The notes below the pieces were generated by a model. The model was not told the origin of the DNA and did no database searches. It was given only the letters and a program-made list of their open reading frames with translations. Of a stretch of DNA of 16,613 nt, positions 1-6,478 are shown piece after piece; within the stretch, counting starts at the first letter, position 1, and each line of letters starts with the position of its first letter. The stretch lies in the NCBI GenBank assembly GCA_041744735.1, contig JBGTKH010000185.1, positions 1-16,613 of the forward strand, in the 5' to 3' direction. The position numbers and the translations under genes are program-made. This DNA comes from JBGTKH01 sp041744735. Lineage in GTDB: Bacteria > Planctomycetota > Planctomycetia > Pirellulales > Pirellulaceae.

Positions 1-47
1 CTTTGACGGCTAAGGATAGTGCCAGCAGAAAGAACCTAGACTGAATC

Positions 48-233
48 GTGCCGTGGGCCGTTGACTTTCCGATGCGCGAGCGAAGAATGGCGGCTACCGA
101 CTCATCAAGAAAAGCGGTGTTGGAAAAGACGCGGGCTTCCAGTATTCGCGGAATCTCACCCGAGGCAACGATGCTTTGGCACGATATTGGGAAAAGTGTG
201 CTCGCTAGCGGTTGCACAACCCGCGCAGTGTGA
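48..233 (+). CDS. possible small ORF, unrecognised
   Basis: A 61-residue ORF opening with GTG. I recognise no domain, signal peptide or membrane segment. Its TGA stop overlaps the ATG of the next ORF (TGATG at 231-235), an arrangement seen in translationally coupled genes and the only point in its favour. There is no clear Shine-Dalgarno sequence. It may be a decayed gene or non-coding. Confidence 0.15.
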   Translation: MPWAVDFPMRERRMAATDSSRKAVLEKTRASSIRGISPEATMLWHDIGKSVLASGCTTRAV

Positions 234-469
234 TGCGGTTGCCCTGGGGAAGTAAGGAAGGTCAGATCCTTGGTTTCGGCGACACGACCGCGAGGACGGG
301 ATACGTTGACGTAGACGTGTTCGACGTGGCGACACGAGTGAAGATCCAACTTCGCGACCGTATCATAGGACATGTCCAGGCGCCGAAGTTTGTGTGGGAG
401 GGGGATCGGTCCCCGATGAACACCCGTCAGATTGTAGACACGAAGCCATGTCAGACCTCTCAATACTGA
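233..469 (+). CDS. hypothetical small protein
   Basis: A 78-residue ORF from ATG 233 (a TTG at 212 would add seven residues). The product has alternating acidic and hydrophobic stretches, including a TGYVDVDVFDVATRVKIQL segment that reads like beta strands, but I recognise no family. Its start overlaps the stop of the preceding ORF and its end overlaps the next ORF's start by 22 bases. The three ORFs use three different frames, so this could be a coupled set of small genes or the remains of one frameshifted gene. Confidence 0.3.
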   Translation: MRLPWGSKEGQILGFGDTTARTGYVDVDVFDVATRVKIQLRDRIIGHVQAPKFVWEGDRSPMNTRQIVDTKPCQTSQY

Positions 470-702
470 CAGGTCCGCCATTGCCGCCTCAGCCTCATAC
501 GTCGAAACTAGGGCTTCCCGCAAACCACCAAGTCCTCGTCTACGTTTCCACGTTTGGCAACGAATCAGGCCGATTCGACTATGAGTTGGAATCGCCACCG
601 ACTACCGAGGGCGAGGTGTATTCAGTTGCTGGTCGCGGCGAAGGATGCGCGTATGAAGAACTCCTTGGGATAATCAAATCGCATTTGACACTCTCTGGGT
701 AG
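448..702 (+). CDS. hypothetical small protein
   Basis: An 84-residue ORF starting at ATG 448 inside the end of the previous ORF; in-frame sequence upstream to 394 looks unlike protein. The middle (VLVYVSTFGNESGRFDYELE) has plausible beta-strand character and protein-like composition. No motif, signal peptide or membrane segment is visible, and I cannot name a family. It is the best of the three small ORFs at this end. The long minus-strand reading frame opposite it has low-complexity, Arg-rich composition and looks like a shadow. Confidence 0.35.
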   Translation: MSDLSILTGPPLPPQPHTSKLGLPANHQVLVYVSTFGNESGRFDYELESPPTTEGEVYSVAGRGEGCAYEELLGIIKSHLTLSG

Positions 703-717
703 TTCGCCGCACAACAC

Positions 718-837
718 AGCATGGCCGCATAGCCCCTTCGGGCACGCCTTCCTTCGTTATTCAACGCGGGCATTTTTTGTATAATCCACTCTTTGGCCAG
801 CGTCTTTCGCTTCGTTCGGGGCGGCGTCGGCCATGCT
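718..837. repeat. 10-bp inverted repeat bounding a 100-bp spacer
   Basis: AGCATGGCCG at 718-727 is perfectly inverted as CGGCCATGCT at 828-837. The intervening sequence has no convincing ORF. This may be a dispersed intergenic element, since planctomycete spacers are rich in such sequences, but only one copy is present here. A chance match is possible at this length. Confidence 0.3.
780..785 (+). promoter_or_regulatory. candidate -10 box
   Basis: A perfect TATAAT follows a T-rich run at 773-779. The matching -35 position (757-762, TTATTC) is poor. It lies about 87 bases upstream of the ORF at 872 and 224 upstream of the membrane protein at 1009. Offered only as a candidate. Confidence 0.2.
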
Positions 838-871
838 ACCCGTTGGGCGCGCTGACTTGCACGCACCTCAA

Positions 872-1012
872 ATGAATAAGCCAGACGTTCTTCATCAACA
901 TTGTCCTGAATGCAATTTTGCTCCCGTTGCGAGAATAATGACTTTGTCGTTCGACGCTGGTTTGCTCCGTTCGTGGCGGCGACGGCGAATCTACGTGTTG
1001 GCGGATAGATGA
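872..1012 (+). CDS. possible 46-residue ORF with CPEC motif
   Basis: The product starts MNKPDVLHQHCPEC, with one CXXC knuckle at residues 11-14, then a basic patch with four consecutive Arg (residues 36-39). Its TGA overlaps the ATG of the next gene (ATGA at 1009-1012), which suggests translational coupling. There is no strong Shine-Dalgarno sequence. A lone CXXC would not bind zinc in one chain, so it is either a fragment, a dimer-forming knuckle, or not a gene. Confidence 0.25.
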   Translation: MNKPDVLHQHCPECNFAPVARIMTLSFDAGLLRSWRRRRIYVLADR

Positions 1013-1248
1013 GCGATCCGGAACGACAACGCGTTTTCACCCTCAAGGCGTTGCTGGGTTTTATCACGAGCTTCGCCGTTGTTCTGGGCTTCTCGCAATC
1101 GTTGGGGCTTCCGACGCTGGCCATCGCATTATTCTTTCTCGGCCTATCCTTGTGGGTTGTCGCCTACCGGTTGGATCTTCCGTTGCTGTACTTGCCGGGT
1201 GCATTGATCTACGCAAGTTCGTTTGTCTATCTTGCAATTGGCAAGTGA
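1009..1248 (+). CDS. small integral membrane protein
   Basis: A 79-residue protein with a short charged N-terminus (MSDPERQR) and about three hydrophobic segments, roughly residues 11-30, 32-50 and 55-76. It is probably an inner-membrane protein; I recognise no family. The start overlaps the stop of the 46-residue ORF by ATGA, so translation may depend on that ORF. It converges with the ketosynthase-like gene, and a hairpin lies between the two ends. Confidence 0.5.
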   Translation: MSDPERQRVFTLKALLGFITSFAVVLGFSQSLGLPTLAIALFFLGLSLWVVAYRLDLPLLYLPGALIYASSFVYLAIGK

Positions 1249-1304
1249 CGCTTGCCAGCGCGGACGCAATTCTCTCCGCCAAGTACGCCTAAAGGAATCC
1301 TAAA

Positions 1305-1322
1305 GCGGCGACGAGTCGCCGC
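1305..1322. repeat. hairpin between convergent genes
   Basis: GCGGCGAC and GTCGCCGC form a perfect 8-bp inverted repeat around two bases. It lies between the ends of the membrane protein gene (1248) and the ketosynthase-like gene (1334). There is no T tract, so it may terminate transcription poorly or simply be an intergenic palindrome of a kind common in planctomycetes. Confidence 0.5.
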
Positions 1323-1333
1323 ACTCCAAGGGG

Positions 1334-2653
1334 CTACGCGAACCGGCGCACGATCACCGCGCTGGCTTGGCCTTGCGGCGTGACGTTGACGTTGATGAAG
1401 CTGTCGCCGGGAGTGGCGTCGTCGGATTGGACGACGGCGATGGGGCAAGCGGGATCGGGGGTCTCGTAATTCAGAACGGGGAACAAGCGGTTGTGTTGCA
1501 GGGCCAGCAGGCTGCAGATCAGTTCCACCATTCCGCTGCCTGCGCCGAGGTTGCCGAAGTAGCTCTTGGCAGCCGTGACCGGCACCGGCTTGCTGCGCTG
1601 GCCGAAGACGGTGTTAATGGCCTGAGCCTCCTCGGCGTCGCACCAGGTCGTCGATAGTCCGTGCGCGTGCACGTGCCCAATGTCGTCCGACGACAGTCCG
1701 GAATTGCGCAGCGACTGCAGCATCGCGTTCTTGATCGCCACGTCGATGTGCGCTACACCGCTGCGATCCAGCACTGTTGACGAACCTTGGCCCACGACCT
1801 CGCCGTAGATTTGCGCGCCGCGCGCCCGGGCGGTTTCCAACTCTTCCAGCACGATCGCGCCGGCTCCTTCGCCCAATACCATGCCCGTGCGATGCAGGTC
1901 GAACGGGCGGCTGGCTTTGGCCGGCTCGACGCCGTTGGTCGCCAACTGTTCTTGGATCGATGCGTGCACGGTTCGCAGCGGATGGATGCGCGTGCCGGTG
2001 GCGCCGGCGATCATGATGTCGGCGCTGCCGCGCGCGATCGTGCAATACGCCTCGCCTACAGCCAGATTCGCCGCGGCCTCGCGCAGCGTGAGCGAATTGC
2101 TCGGCCCGCGCAAATCGTTGTAGATGGCGATGTGGCTGGCCGGCATGTTGGGCAGATACTTTAAGAGCCACAGCGGCGTAACTTTCGGCAGCCCGTGCTC
2201 GGCCCAACGGCTGAACTCGAATTGTTGATCGGCGTTCAAACAGTTGCGCACTCCCTCTTCAAACTCTTCGGGCATCGTCAGGATATAGTCGATGCCGAAG
2301 ACCGAGCCGGTGCGGTCCGGATCGAACTTGCCCGCGGACAGTGCCGCGTTGGCCAACGCCAGTTGTGCGGAGGCCACGCCCATTTCGATCTCGCGGCACA
2401 TCAGCTTCACGCCCTTCTTGATGTTCCGCTGCACGCTCTTTTCCAGCGGGCCGAAATCTTCGATGGCCCCGGTGAACTGGCGGGCCTCGGCACCAAACGA
2501 CGCCGGCAGAAAGTCGCTCGGCACGCGCTCCAACGGCCCCACTCCGCTGCGGCGGGCCATCAGATTGTCCCACACAGTGTCGGCCGAACTGCCCAGCGGG
2601 GAAATCAGGCCGAAACCGGTGATAACGACGCGTCGTGGTATGACAGCGGGCAT
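1334..2653 (-). CDS. ketosynthase-fold protein lacking the catalytic Cys
   Basis: A 439-residue protein of the FabF (beta-ketoacyl-ACP synthase II) fold along its whole length, with an RRVVITG opening strand, RGPSNS at 182-187, SRPFD at 248-252, GEGAGAIVLEE, HAHGLST and an AKSYFGN segment. Aligned by eye with E. coli FabF, the active Cys (TACTSG) is Glu192 (LREAAA), the first catalytic His is kept (His331), and the second is Asn368. The C-terminal GFGGTN loop is also absent. It therefore should not condense acyl chains by the usual thioester route; chain-length-factor or decarboxylase-like partner roles are possible. The start at 2653 puts RRVVITG near the N-terminus, as is usual; ATG 2713 would add 20 atypical residues. 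No ACP or partner synthase is visible nearby. Confidence 0.9.
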   Translation of the reverse strand: MPAVIPRRVVITGFGLISPLGSSADTVWDNLMARRSGVGPLERVPSDFLPASFGAEARQFTGAIEDFGPLEKSVQRNIKKGVKLMCREIEMGVASAQLALANAALSAGKFDPDRTGSVFGIDYILTMPEEFEEGVRNCLNADQQFEFSRWAEHGLPKVTPLWLLKYLPNMPASHIAIYNDLRGPSNSLTLREAAANLAVGEAYCTIARGSADIMIAGATGTRIHPLRTVHASIQEQLATNGVEPAKASRPFDLHRTGMVLGEGAGAIVLEELETARARGAQIYGEVVGQGSSTVLDRSGVAHIDVAIKNAMLQSLRNSGLSSDDIGHVHAHGLSTTWCDAEEAQAINTVFGQRSKPVPVTAAKSYFGNLGAGSGMVELICSLLALQHNRLFPVLNYETPDPACPIAVVQSDDATPGDSFINVNVTPQGQASAVIVRRFA

Positions 2654-2817
2654 GCAGCTAGTATTCGCGTGCAAAGGACTAACGAAAAACTCGGGGCGTT
2701 GGCCGACCGCCATCGGCCCCCCGACGTTTCTATTCTACTTCGTCAAACCGCGCACGCCCAAGATGAGTGAATTTCCCAAGATTGACAAGAGGTTCTTCCC
2801 AGAGCACGGGAGGGCGA

Positions 2818-2832
2818 GGCTCCGGCCGAGCC
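2818..2832. repeat. short hairpin in GC-rich intergenic element
   Basis: GGCTC and GAGCC form a 5-bp stem around CGGCC, within the GGGAGGGCGAGGCTCCGGCC stretch that I associate with planctomycete intergenic repeats. Function unknown. Confidence 0.3.
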
Positions 2833-2852
2833 GCGCAATCCAATCCGCGAAA

Positions 2853-2886
2853 GGTAGGATGAACGCCCACGTCCGTCCATTCGCCG
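2853..2886. repeat. dispersed repeat, copy 1
   Basis: A 34-base segment centred on ACGCCCACGTCCGTCC matches 14295-14328 at 31 of 34 positions by eye, about 11.4 kb away. It lies between the isomerase-like gene's stop and the ketosynthase-like gene's start. This copy has lost the full hairpin seen in copy 2. Confidence 0.65.
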
Positions 2887-2935
2887 GGAAACATCTATTT
2901 GAATAGACGACGCGGCTCATTGGTCGGCAATACTC

Positions 2936-3865
2936 CTAGCTACCGCCAAACGCTTCCCGAAGCTGGTCGACAAACTTCGGGCATTCCTCGCGCGGGTCGC
3001 CGGCTTCTTCGTATTCCAGCACGATGTAACCGCGGTAATGGGCATCGCGGACGATGGACGCCAGGCGTTTGAAGTCCGTGGGTTGCTTCTTGCCGTCGGG
3101 GCCGGAAATGACGACTTTAATTTGCAAGTTGATGGAATACGGAGCGACTTTCGCCAAGTCGCCGTAGATGTCGTCGGTGTGAAAGTTGCCCGTGTCCAGA
3201 TTGACGCCGAACCACGGGCTTTTCACGTCGCGAACGAAGGCCAACAGGCCATCCGCCGTGGCGGTCGGTCCGCCGTGATTTTCGAGCGCGAGGAACACGC
3301 CGTGCTGTCCGGCGTACTCGCAACACTCTTCGATCGCCGAGACCATCAGCCGATGTGATTGATCAGGCGTCACGTCCTTCTTCGCATGACCGGCGAAGAT
3401 GCGAATGACCGGCGCAGACAGGATCTCGGCGTTGTCGATCCAACGCTTCACAGCATCGATCTGTTGCTTTCGCGCGTCGCCTTCGGGATGCCCGAAGTCG
3501 TTGCCAACAGCCGTGCCCGAAACATCCAGTCCGAGCCGGAAGCAGTGTGCCTTGAGCGATCGCAAATATTCCGGCGTCGCGGGGTTTGGAAAGTAATACG
3601 ACGTCAATTCCGTCCCTTCCAACCCCATCGCCGCACAATCGTCGATGAAGTCGGTCATCGATAGGCTGGCGTTTTTGCCCGAGAGCAAACTGCGATAACT
3701 GTAGGCCGCCAAGCTGAACTTGAATTTCGCGGCGCCGTTACGCGCTATCGGTTCAATGGCTCGAGACGGCACGGAAGTCGTCGAGAATGCAAGACCCGTG
3801 ACGGCGCCCGCGGAGAGGGCTGCACAACTGCTCAAAAAACTGCGTCGATCAATGGCTGGCTGCAT
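2936..3865 (-). CDS. Tat-exported sugar isomerase/epimerase-like TIM barrel
   Basis: A 309-residue protein of the xylose-isomerase-like TIM-barrel superfamily (AP endonuclease 2 fold). A twin-arginine signal (DRRSFLSS, residues 6-13) followed by an Ala/Ser-rich hydrophobic stretch indicates export in folded form. Likely metal ligands are visible: Glu86 (GLEGTEL), Glu195 (LALENHGG), Asp224 (NLDTGNFH) and Glu294/296 (LEYEE). These enzymes usually isomerise or epimerise sugars or process modified sugars; the substrate cannot be told here. Start 3865 has GGAG eight bases upstream and places RR at residues 7-8; a longer reading to 3937 is less likely. It appears monocistronic with its own upstream palindrome. 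Confidence 0.88.
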   Translation of the reverse strand: MQPAIDRRSFLSSCAALSAGAVTGLAFSTTSVPSRAIEPIARNGAAKFKFSLAAYSYRSLLSGKNASLSMTDFIDDCAAMGLEGTELTSYYFPNPATPEYLRSLKAHCFRLGLDVSGTAVGNDFGHPEGDARKQQIDAVKRWIDNAEILSAPVIRIFAGHAKKDVTPDQSHRLMVSAIEECCEYAGQHGVFLALENHGGPTATADGLLAFVRDVKSPWFGVNLDTGNFHTDDIYGDLAKVAPYSINLQIKVVISGPDGKKQPTDFKRLASIVRDAHYRGYIVLEYEEAGDPREECPKFVDQLREAFGGS

Positions 3866-3943
3866 GGGGAAGTCTCCGGGTGGCAATGGTTCTCTTGACG
3901 GTTCAACCATTGTCGTGTGCTGCGAAAGCACTTGCAAGCGGCG

Positions 3944-3959
3944 ACTGAACGTGTTCAGT
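3944..3959. promoter_or_regulatory. palindromic operator-like site
   Basis: ACTGAAC, two bases (GT), then GTTCAGT: a 7-bp perfect inverted repeat whose near end is 79 bases upstream of the isomerase-like start at 3865. Its size and spacing suit a dimeric regulator, but I cannot name one. It is not the GAAC-N4-GTTC LexA box, since the spacing is two. Confidence 0.35.
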
Positions 3960-3978
3960 GGCAGAGCCGATGACGTGC

Positions 3979-4000
3979 GCGGTTGCTCAACAGCAACCGC
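3979..4000 (-). terminator. hairpin after the HTTM gene
   Basis: GCGGTTGCT and AGCAACCGC form a perfect 9-bp stem around CAAC, starting 61 bases past the stop of the HTTM gene. No T run follows on the minus strand, so intrinsic termination would be weak; it may instead stabilise the 3' end. Confidence 0.45.
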
Positions 4001-4060
4001 CTCTCCACCGCTCGCGCACGCCGTTGGCGTTGCGGTAAAACGAAGAGAGCCGCTACATAC

Positions 4061-5110
4061 TTATCCCGCAGCGACTTTGTTGGCGGATGTGGGTTTTGTG
4101 GCGGCCTTGACCTCATCGCTGCTGCGACAGCAAGAGTTCCACGCGCTACGCACGGTTTCCGGCGAAACAAACGCCAAGTTCGCGACCAGCATCATCGCAC
4201 AGAAGGCGACCAGCCCGGTGATCAGTGCCAGAGAACCCCACATGATGACCGCCACGATCAGCAGTAGCGGCCGAGCCAGCCTGTTCCAGATAAGCAGCGG
4301 GAACAACAACTCGAACAGTACAATCGCGTGCGTCCAGGCATCGAGCACGAAAGGCGATCGATGTAAGAACGTAAGGTCGACCAGCCGCGACTCGGTGTGG
4401 GCGATCAGCCACCACACGGCCTCGCCGTCCCACCACGGCGGCCCGGCCAACTTCGTCAGTGCCATGGTCAAGTACAGACCGGCTAAATGGACCTGCATCA
4501 ACCGCAGCACGATTCCTGCCGCAACAGATTTGGATGGCAACGATTCGGCATCGGGTTGCTGCGCCACGTTTCGGTTGGCACGCCAGCGACGAAGTAGTTG
4601 GTCAATCGACAAGTACTGACCTGACGGTCCAAAACACAAATAGAATAAGACCATCGTCAGCACCGGCTCCAAAGGGCCAGCGATCATCGGCCCGCGATGA
4701 ACATACGCCAGCACGGCGACCAACGACAACACGGAAGTGATGCGTGTAAACAGGCCAACCGTGAACAGCACCGCGACCAACATTCCTAGTCCGTGCATCA
4801 CCCACAACGCGCCAGGCGAATCGGTAAAGTACAGATATGAGAAGTGAAACACAGCCTCTTGCTCTTCGACCGGGCTAAACTCCGACACGCCCAACAGCCG
4901 CCGCACCGCCTCGGCCGGCAACAATCCGCCTGGACCGAACCAGCGTTGCAAGTCGAAGCCATATGACGCCAGGTAGTACATCGCCACACAGCCCGCGAGG
5001 ATCCGCAAGACACTCAACGGCAGCGGGTCCACAGGCGTGAACCAGAACCGGTTCCAGCCGCGGCCGATGCTTTCACAAAGGTCCGAGAAATAGTTGGCGA
5101 TTGCGTTCAT
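4061..5110 (-). CDS. HTTM domain integral membrane protein
   Basis: A 349-residue polytopic membrane protein of the HTTM family (horizontally transferred transmembrane domain), related to the membrane part of vitamin K-dependent gamma-carboxylase. Seen: a VLRILAG helix at 34-50, then RWFGPGGLLP (56-65), hydrophobic helices near 103-137 and 148-160, and the family-like block LMQVHLAGLYLTMALTKLAG followed by PWWDGEAVW (204-233). Further helices lie at 260-276 and 280-315, with a soluble Lys/Ser tail. No C-terminal carboxylase domain is attached. The gene starts three bases after the upstream stop with no Shine-Dalgarno, so it is probably translated by coupling. The reaction catalysed, if any, is unknown. 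Confidence 0.85.
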   Translation of the reverse strand: MNAIANYFSDLCESIGRGWNRFWFTPVDPLPLSVLRILAGCVAMYYLASYGFDLQRWFGPGGLLPAEAVRRLLGVSEFSPVEEQEAVFHFSYLYFTDSPGALWVMHGLGMLVAVLFTVGLFTRITSVLSLVAVLAYVHRGPMIAGPLEPVLTMVLFYLCFGPSGQYLSIDQLLRRWRANRNVAQQPDAESLPSKSVAAGIVLRLMQVHLAGLYLTMALTKLAGPPWWDGEAVWWLIAHTESRLVDLTFLHRSPFVLDAWTHAIVLFELLFPLLIWNRLARPLLLIVAVIMWGSLALITGLVAFCAMMLVANLAFVSPETVRSAWNSCCRSSDEVKAATKPTSANKVAAG

Positions 5111-5113
5111 GAG

Positions 5114-5782
5114 TTAGTTGGTGTTGGAATCCGGTTGGGCAACTTGGCTGGCTTCGTCGATCTTGACCACCGACACCCGGCCATCGCGTCCCACGACCAC
5201 GTTGGCGGCGTAGGCGACTTCGAAATACAAGGGATCGTTCGGATTCTGTTCGGCCGCGGTGCCGGTCGGTGCCTCGCGCGGCTGTAACAAATGCCTCCGA
5301 CAGCGAATCTGCGCAGGGCGAATCTGCCGCTGCTGCAGGTAATTGGCGGCCACGCCTTGGGCAATGAACCCCGCGTAGTCTTCGCTCTCGGCATAGAAGG
5401 CCAGCGTGTCGGCCAGCCGTTGCTGACGCTTGTATTGCAGCCCGCCCGGATAAACTGCGTCCGGCAGCACGATCCAGTTATCGGCGTCCGCCGCGTCCAA
5501 CCCTTCAGGCAAGATTTCGATCCGGTTGTCGACGTCCAGCATCGTTGCATGTGTTAGATGATAGGGCGTGAAGTCGAGGTCAAAGTTCAGCAACTGTGTG
5601 TACGGGCGAAGACGCGACAACAATCGCGCCTGTAACGCCGAGCGGCCAACATTGGCACTCATCCCCACCCACACGCAAAATAAATGAATGAAAATCAGCA
5701 GCGAAATTACGCCGCGGAATAGTTCGCTGCGTGCGCCGGGTTGGTTCTCAGTCGTAGAGCTTCGAACAGATTCGGATGGCAT
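5114..5782 (-). CDS. single-TM protein paired with HTTM protein
   Basis: A 222-residue protein that I do not recognise as a named family. A charged N-terminus of about 20 residues precedes one membrane helix (residues 22-42), then a soluble domain with YTQLLNFDLDFTPYHLT (61-77) and a C-terminal segment AYAANVVVGRDGRVSVVKIDEA that may be beta-stranded. It is likely anchored, with the bulk on one side of the membrane. The stop lies three bases before the HTTM start, so the two are co-transcribed and probably act together. The start is the first ATG; upstream Shine-Dalgarno is weak (GACACTCTCCG). Confidence 0.75.
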   Translation of the reverse strand: MPSESVRSSTTENQPGARSELFRGVISLLIFIHLFCVWVGMSANVGRSALQARLLSRLRPYTQLLNFDLDFTPYHLTHATMLDVDNRIEILPEGLDAADADNWIVLPDAVYPGGLQYKRQQRLADTLAFYAESEDYAGFIAQGVAANYLQQRQIRPAQIRCRRHLLQPREAPTGTAAEQNPNDPLYFEVAYAANVVVGRDGRVSVVKIDEASQVAQPDSNTN

Positions 5783-5944
5783 CGGAGAGTGTCGGTCAAC
5801 TTTGAGTGAGATGGCGTGTCGCCGCGATGCATCCGTTCGTCGTTAATCTTGTTCCTAGGTAGCCAACATCGGCTGCCGCATTCAACTGGCTCCAGCAAAC
5901 TCTTCGCAGCCTGCCGGACCGCACGGACCCGCACAAAGCGCAAC

Positions 5945-5983
5945 AAAAAAGATCGGACCTCGTTCGAGGTCCGATCCTTTTTT
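5945..5983. terminator. bidirectional intrinsic terminator
   Basis: GATCGGACCTCG (5951-5962) pairs with CGAGGTCCGATC (5965-5976). Six A (5945-5950) precede it and six T (5978-5983) follow, so it can terminate on both strands. It lies about 80 bases beyond the stop of the Cys-rich gene, which it most likely terminates, and upstream of the HTTM operon. Confidence 0.9.
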
Positions 5984-6061
5984 ATGTCGCGACTGGCCAG
6001 CCAATGTTAACAGGGCAACACATGGCTCGCCAACGCAATGCAGCCCGTGGGCCGCATCGTT

Positions 6062-6478
6062 TTAACGACGAAAGCTGACGGCGTGGAACACCATCGGAGC
6101 CCGATCCAGGCTGGCCGCCGCGGGCGGCTCGGGAACGTCATCAGCCGCGGCCGGCTTGCCGCCGCAGTCATCGTATCCGTCACAACCATTGCAACCATTG
6201 CAGCCATTGCAGCCATTGCAACCTTTGCAACCCTTGCAACGATTGAACAGGCCGCCCTTGCAGCCCTTGCAGCCCTTGCAGCCACCGCAACGATTGAACA
6301 GGCCGCCGCATTTGCCCTTGCAGCCATCGCAATCGCCCTTGCAGCCGCCATCACAACCATCGCAACCGGAGCAGCCATGGCAACCATGACCGGCAACGGC
6401 CTTGCTTTCACCGCCCAGCAGGGCGATGCCGACGATCGCGAAAAAAATCGCGATCCCAAACACTACGAATCGATTCAT
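6062..6478 (-). CDS. secreted Cys-Gly repeat protein
   Basis: A 138-residue protein. A hydrophobic signal segment (residues 3-22) leads to a likely cleavage site after KAVA (about residue 29). Residues 30-107 hold 20 Cys, mostly in Cys-X-Gly steps with X = Lys, Asn, Asp, Ser or His. Two identical GGLFNRC blocks (58-64 and 75-81) are 17 residues apart and interrupt the repeat. The tail (108-138) is an Ala/Pro/Asp linker and an ordinary end. Start 6478 is fixed by GGAGG eight bases upstream. Metal binding, a disulfide-rich surface protein or a modified peptide are all possible; none is shown. It is a single gene with a strong terminator behind it. Confidence 0.8.
   Translation of the reverse strand: MNRFVVFGIAIFFAIVGIALLGGESKAVAGHGCHGCSGCDGCDGGCKGDCDGCKGKCGGLFNRCGGCKGCKGCKGGLFNRCKGCKGCNGCNGCNGCNGCDGYDDCGGKPAAADDVPEPPAAASLDRAPMVFHAVSFRR
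6186..6307. repeat. 9-bp tandem and 51-bp direct repeats inside the Cys-rich gene
   Basis: On the plus strand GCAACCATT-like 9-mers run in tandem at about 6186-6240, encoding Cys-X-Gly steps. GATTGAACAGGCCGCC occurs at 6241-6256 and again at 6292-6307 (51-base offset), encoding the two GLFNR blocks. The array can expand or shrink by slippage in whole codons. Confidence 0.85.

Larger units (their letters stand above)
703..1008 (+). other. stretch without a confident gene
   Basis: Holds a long-range inverted repeat, one TATAAT box (780-785) and a possible 46-residue ORF, each listed separately. No RNA gene or transposon end was seen. Confidence 0.5.

Noticed and set aside
579..1124. 181-residue minus-strand ORF
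   Set aside because: Composition is Arg/Ala-rich and low quality, and it is antisense to the better ORFs at 448-702 and 1009-1248. It also crosses the intergenic inverted repeat.
2195..2906. Plus-strand ORFs opposite the ketosynthase-like gene
   Set aside because: They are frame shadows of a full-length, domain-bearing minus-strand gene and show no motif.
3944..3959. LexA (SOS) box
   Set aside because: The Gram-positive-type box needs GAAC-N4-GTTC, while this site has GAAC-N2-GTTC; it is kept only as a generic operator candidate.
3720..4619. 299-residue plus-strand ORF
   Set aside because: It is antisense to both the isomerase-like and HTTM genes, spans their intergenic region, and has no recognisable domain.
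6186..6240. CRISPR-like tandem repeats
   Set aside because: Units are 9 bp with no spacers and encode Cys-X-Gly steps in an intact frame, so this is a coding repeat.
6156..6389. Plus-strand ORF of repeated Pro-Leu-Gln
   Set aside because: It is the antisense translation of the 9-bp repeat in the Cys-rich gene; the minus strand has the signal segment and a strong Shine-Dalgarno sequence.
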